A stretch of DNA of 64,000 bases from the NCBI GenBank assembly GCA_007922305.1, contig ML677358.1, positions 10,929,343 to 10,993,342 on the forward strand. Reading direction: 5' to 3'. The DNA is from Dermatemys mawii (taxonomy: Eukaryota > Chordata > Testudines > Dermatemydidae). Positions 61,645 through 64,000 of this stretch are shown piece after piece. The notes beneath the pieces are model-generated. The model saw only the letters and a list, made by a program, of their open reading frames with translations, searched no databases and had not been told where the DNA came from. Numbering within the stretch: position 1 is the first letter of the stretch; every line of letters starts with the position of its first letter. Both the position numbers and the translations under genes were made by a program.

Positions 61645-64000
61645 CTAATGAAACAAAGAGAAACAAGTCATTTATCGCCGTGACCTGAAAACACACATTT
61701 TTAAAAGAAACAAACAGCCAGTTCAGACTGAAGTTCAGAATTTATCCATGTAAAACCTTTTGCTGGCTGGAGGTTGAAGCTGCCAGGTTTGAGCTGGGGC
61801 ATATTTACATTTTCACGAGTATTAGTGAATTTCCCCCATAATAAACTAGCACCATCTCCATCAGTTAATGCTGATTTTTATGGCAAAAGGGTAAAATTCT
61901 GTCTGTAAGTCAGGTACTATGGTGATATGAGCAATATGAATGATAAACAGACAATCATTGGTTTTCACGAATTTGCACCCACATTTTGGCACCCTTCTCC
62001 TCTTTTTACAGTGTAAGGACAACTCTACTGTCCTGAAGGGGAGTTTTCATTTTCACTCTTGATTTAAGTGAACACAAACAACATTTTGCTTTGGCAAAAT
62101 TCCACATATAATGTGTTTCCTTCCTTCTAGTCTGTGTCATACCACAGGAGAGCAAAAAGTGTTTCCCCCATGGCTCCACTATTAATCAGTTTAGAAATTG
62201 TACAAAAAGTAAATACCGTTTGAAAATATTTTATTAAACTGATAGATCTGTTTGCAAAACTGGTTTTAGGGATGTCCAGCCCACATGATTTATTTACATA
62301 TACTCACACCAAAACGTGTTAGGATACAAGTGAATTCAATGTAATTCAGTTGAATTTCAACAAAAACTGCCACCTCTTTTGTGTTCTTTAATTAAATTTC
62401 TTAGGTTATTTCTCCACAAAGTACAGAGGAGATTCTAATCCTATTTTAACCAGATTATTGGGTATTAAAATATAATCAGTCCCCAGAGAGCCTTCAATGT
62501 AACATGTACATGTATATCCCGGCAAATTAAAAAACTTAGTAAGAGAACCAAAAAGTGCCACCATAGCTAAACAAAGTACAAAAAGCAGCGAGGCAAAAAG
62601 GCACCATTTAAAAAGTGAAAGTTAAATCCTAGTGTGGAAAATAGAAAGGAGCATAAACTCAGGCAAATGAAGTGTAAAATATAATTAGGAAGGCCAAAAA
62701 GAATTTGAAGAACAGCTAGCTAAAGACTCAAAATGTAATAGAAAAAAAATTACCGCCAGAAGTAGGAAGCCTGCTAAACAATCAGTTGGGCCATTGGACA
62801 ATCTAGATGCTTAAGGAGCACTCAAGGACGATACGGCCATTGCAGAGAAACTAAATCAATACGTTGCATTGGTCTTCACTGCTGAGGCTATGAGGGAGAT
62901 TCCCAAACCTAAGCCATTCTTTTTAGATGAAAAATCTGAGGAACTGTCCCAGATTGTGATATCATTAGAAAAGGTTTTGGAACAAACTGATAAACTTAAC
63001 AGTAAGTCACCAGGACAAGATGGTATTGACACGAGTATTCTGAAGGAACTCAAACGTGACGTTGCGGGCTACTAACTATCACTTAAATCAGCTTCTGTAC
63101 CAAATGACTGGAGGATAGCTAATGTGATGCCAATTTTTAAAAAGGTCTCCAGAGGTGACCCCAGCAATTACATGCCGGTAAGCCTGACTTCAGAACCAGG
63201 CAAACTAGTTGTAACTATAGTAAAGAACAAAATTGTCAGGCACATAGATGAACATAATTTGCTGGGGAAGAATCAACATGTTTTTAGTAAAGGGAAATCA
63301 TGCCTCACTAATCTACTAGAATTCTTTGAGGGGATCAACAAGAATGTGGACAAGGGGGAATCCAGTGGATATAGTCTATTTAGATTTTCAGAAAGCCTTT
63401 GACAAGGTCCCTCAAGAAAAGCCCTTAAGAAAAATAAGCTGTCATGGGATGAGAGGGAAGGTCCTCTCATAGACTGGTAACTGGTTAAAAGATAGAAACA
63501 AAAGACAGGAATAAATGGTCAGTTTTAAGAATGGGGAGAGGTAAATAGTGGTGTCCCCCAGGGGTCTGTACTGGGGCTAGTACTATTTAATATATTCATA
63601 ACTGATCCGGGAAAAGGGGTAAACGGTGAGGTGGCAAAATTTGCAGATGATACTAATCTACTCAAGATAATTAAGTCTAAAGCAGACTACGAAGAATTAC
63701 AAAGGGATCTCACAAAACTGGGTGACTGGGCCACAAAATGGTGAATGAAATTCAATGTTGATAAATGCAAAGTAATGTACATTGGAAAACATAATCCCAA
63801 CTATACATATAAAATGATGGGATCTAAATTAGCTGTTACCACTCAAGAAAGAGATCTTTGAGTCACTGTGGATAGTTCTCTGAAAACAACCACTCAATGC
63901 GGAGCAGCAGTCAAAAAAGCAATCAGACTGTTGGGAATCATTAAGAAAGAGATAGATAATAAGACAGAAAATATCAAATCGCCTCTACATAAATCCATGG
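61645..64000 (-). other. TRPC7 intron, upstream of the first exon in the window
   Basis: 61645-62520 is AT-rich with no recognised feature. From about 62530 the intron is occupied by a plus-strand CR1. No upstream TRPC7 exon was found. Confidence 0.7.
62530..64000 (+). mobile_element. CR1 LINE ORF2 region (reverse transcriptase), runs off window
   Basis: Plus-strand CR1 from the end of the endonuclease-RT linker (caaatgaagtgtaaaatata, then gaacagctagctaaagactc) into the RT domain. SPGQDGIDTSILKELK, NVMPIFKKVSRGDPSNYMPV and SCLTNLLEFFEGINKN are recognisable. The catalytic FADD region is encoded at about 63640 (aaatttgcagatgatactaa), followed by TTQERDL. Frames are broken by stops and small indels, for example near 63075 and 63380. 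It is the most complete CR1 coding portion in the window but is inactive; its 3' end is beyond 64000. Confidence 0.93.

Overview
This window is vertebrate genomic DNA, most likely from a turtle. It holds one protein-coding gene, the central part of TRPC7, on the minus strand. TRPC7 is a diacylglycerol-activated, non-selective cation channel of the TRPC3/6/7 group. Eight coding exons (573 to 61644, read right to left) join in one frame across GT-AG introns and give 521 codons, from the N-terminal linker region through the pre-S1 elbow, S1-S6, the pore and the TRP helix into the variable C-terminal linker. I estimate that about 260 N-terminal residues lie beyond 64000 and about 80 C-terminal residues (CIRB region and coiled coil) lie before position 1. 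No promoter, start codon, stop codon or polyA site of the gene is in the window.

The organism call rests on the repeats. There are at least ten CR1 LINE copies or fragments of two 3'-end types: one ends in an ACATAAGAAC-like tail and one in an AATTCATAGAT-like tail. There is a Penelope-like element, several hAT-like palindromic MITEs (CAGGGGTGGGCAAAC and CAGGGATCGGCAGCC types), the AGGGTGACCAGA MITE family, and old MIR copies. This mix is typical of turtle genomes. L1/Alu-type mammalian repeats are absent. Confidence in turtle rather than another sauropsid is about 0.8.

Layout. 1-3.4 kb: two TRPC7 C-terminal exons, two MIRs and a 7SL-RNA-derived insert. 3.4-8.5 kb: a GATA array with a 10-N gap, a 333-bp foldback MITE with a perfect 8-bp target duplication, then the pore/S6 exon. 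8.5-20.4 kb: an 11.6-kb intron with a MIR split by a MITE, a CR1 split by a Penelope-like element, and a second CR1, then the S4-S5 exon. 20.4-33.1 kb: MITEs, tandem duplications, CR1 pieces, and the S2-S3 and S1 exons. 33.1-39.8 kb: a 106-bp MITE and the pre-S1 exon. 39.8-61.6 kb: a 21.6-kb intron with a Tigger remnant, an LTR-like block, a possible cryptic microexon and several CR1s, then the N-terminal linker exon. 61.6-64 kb: an upstream intron with a CR1 reverse-transcriptase region running off the window.

Most noteworthy are (1) the 7SL insert at about 2573-2720, which looks like an Alu-domain-only element (5' part of 7SL joined to its 3' part) in a non-mammal, and (2) the Penelope-like insertion at 14251-14999, whose 235-bp inverted arms differ at 4 positions and each carry a hammerhead-ribozyme-like motif with the same core substitution. 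Repeat family names come from recognition and internal comparison, not from a database search.
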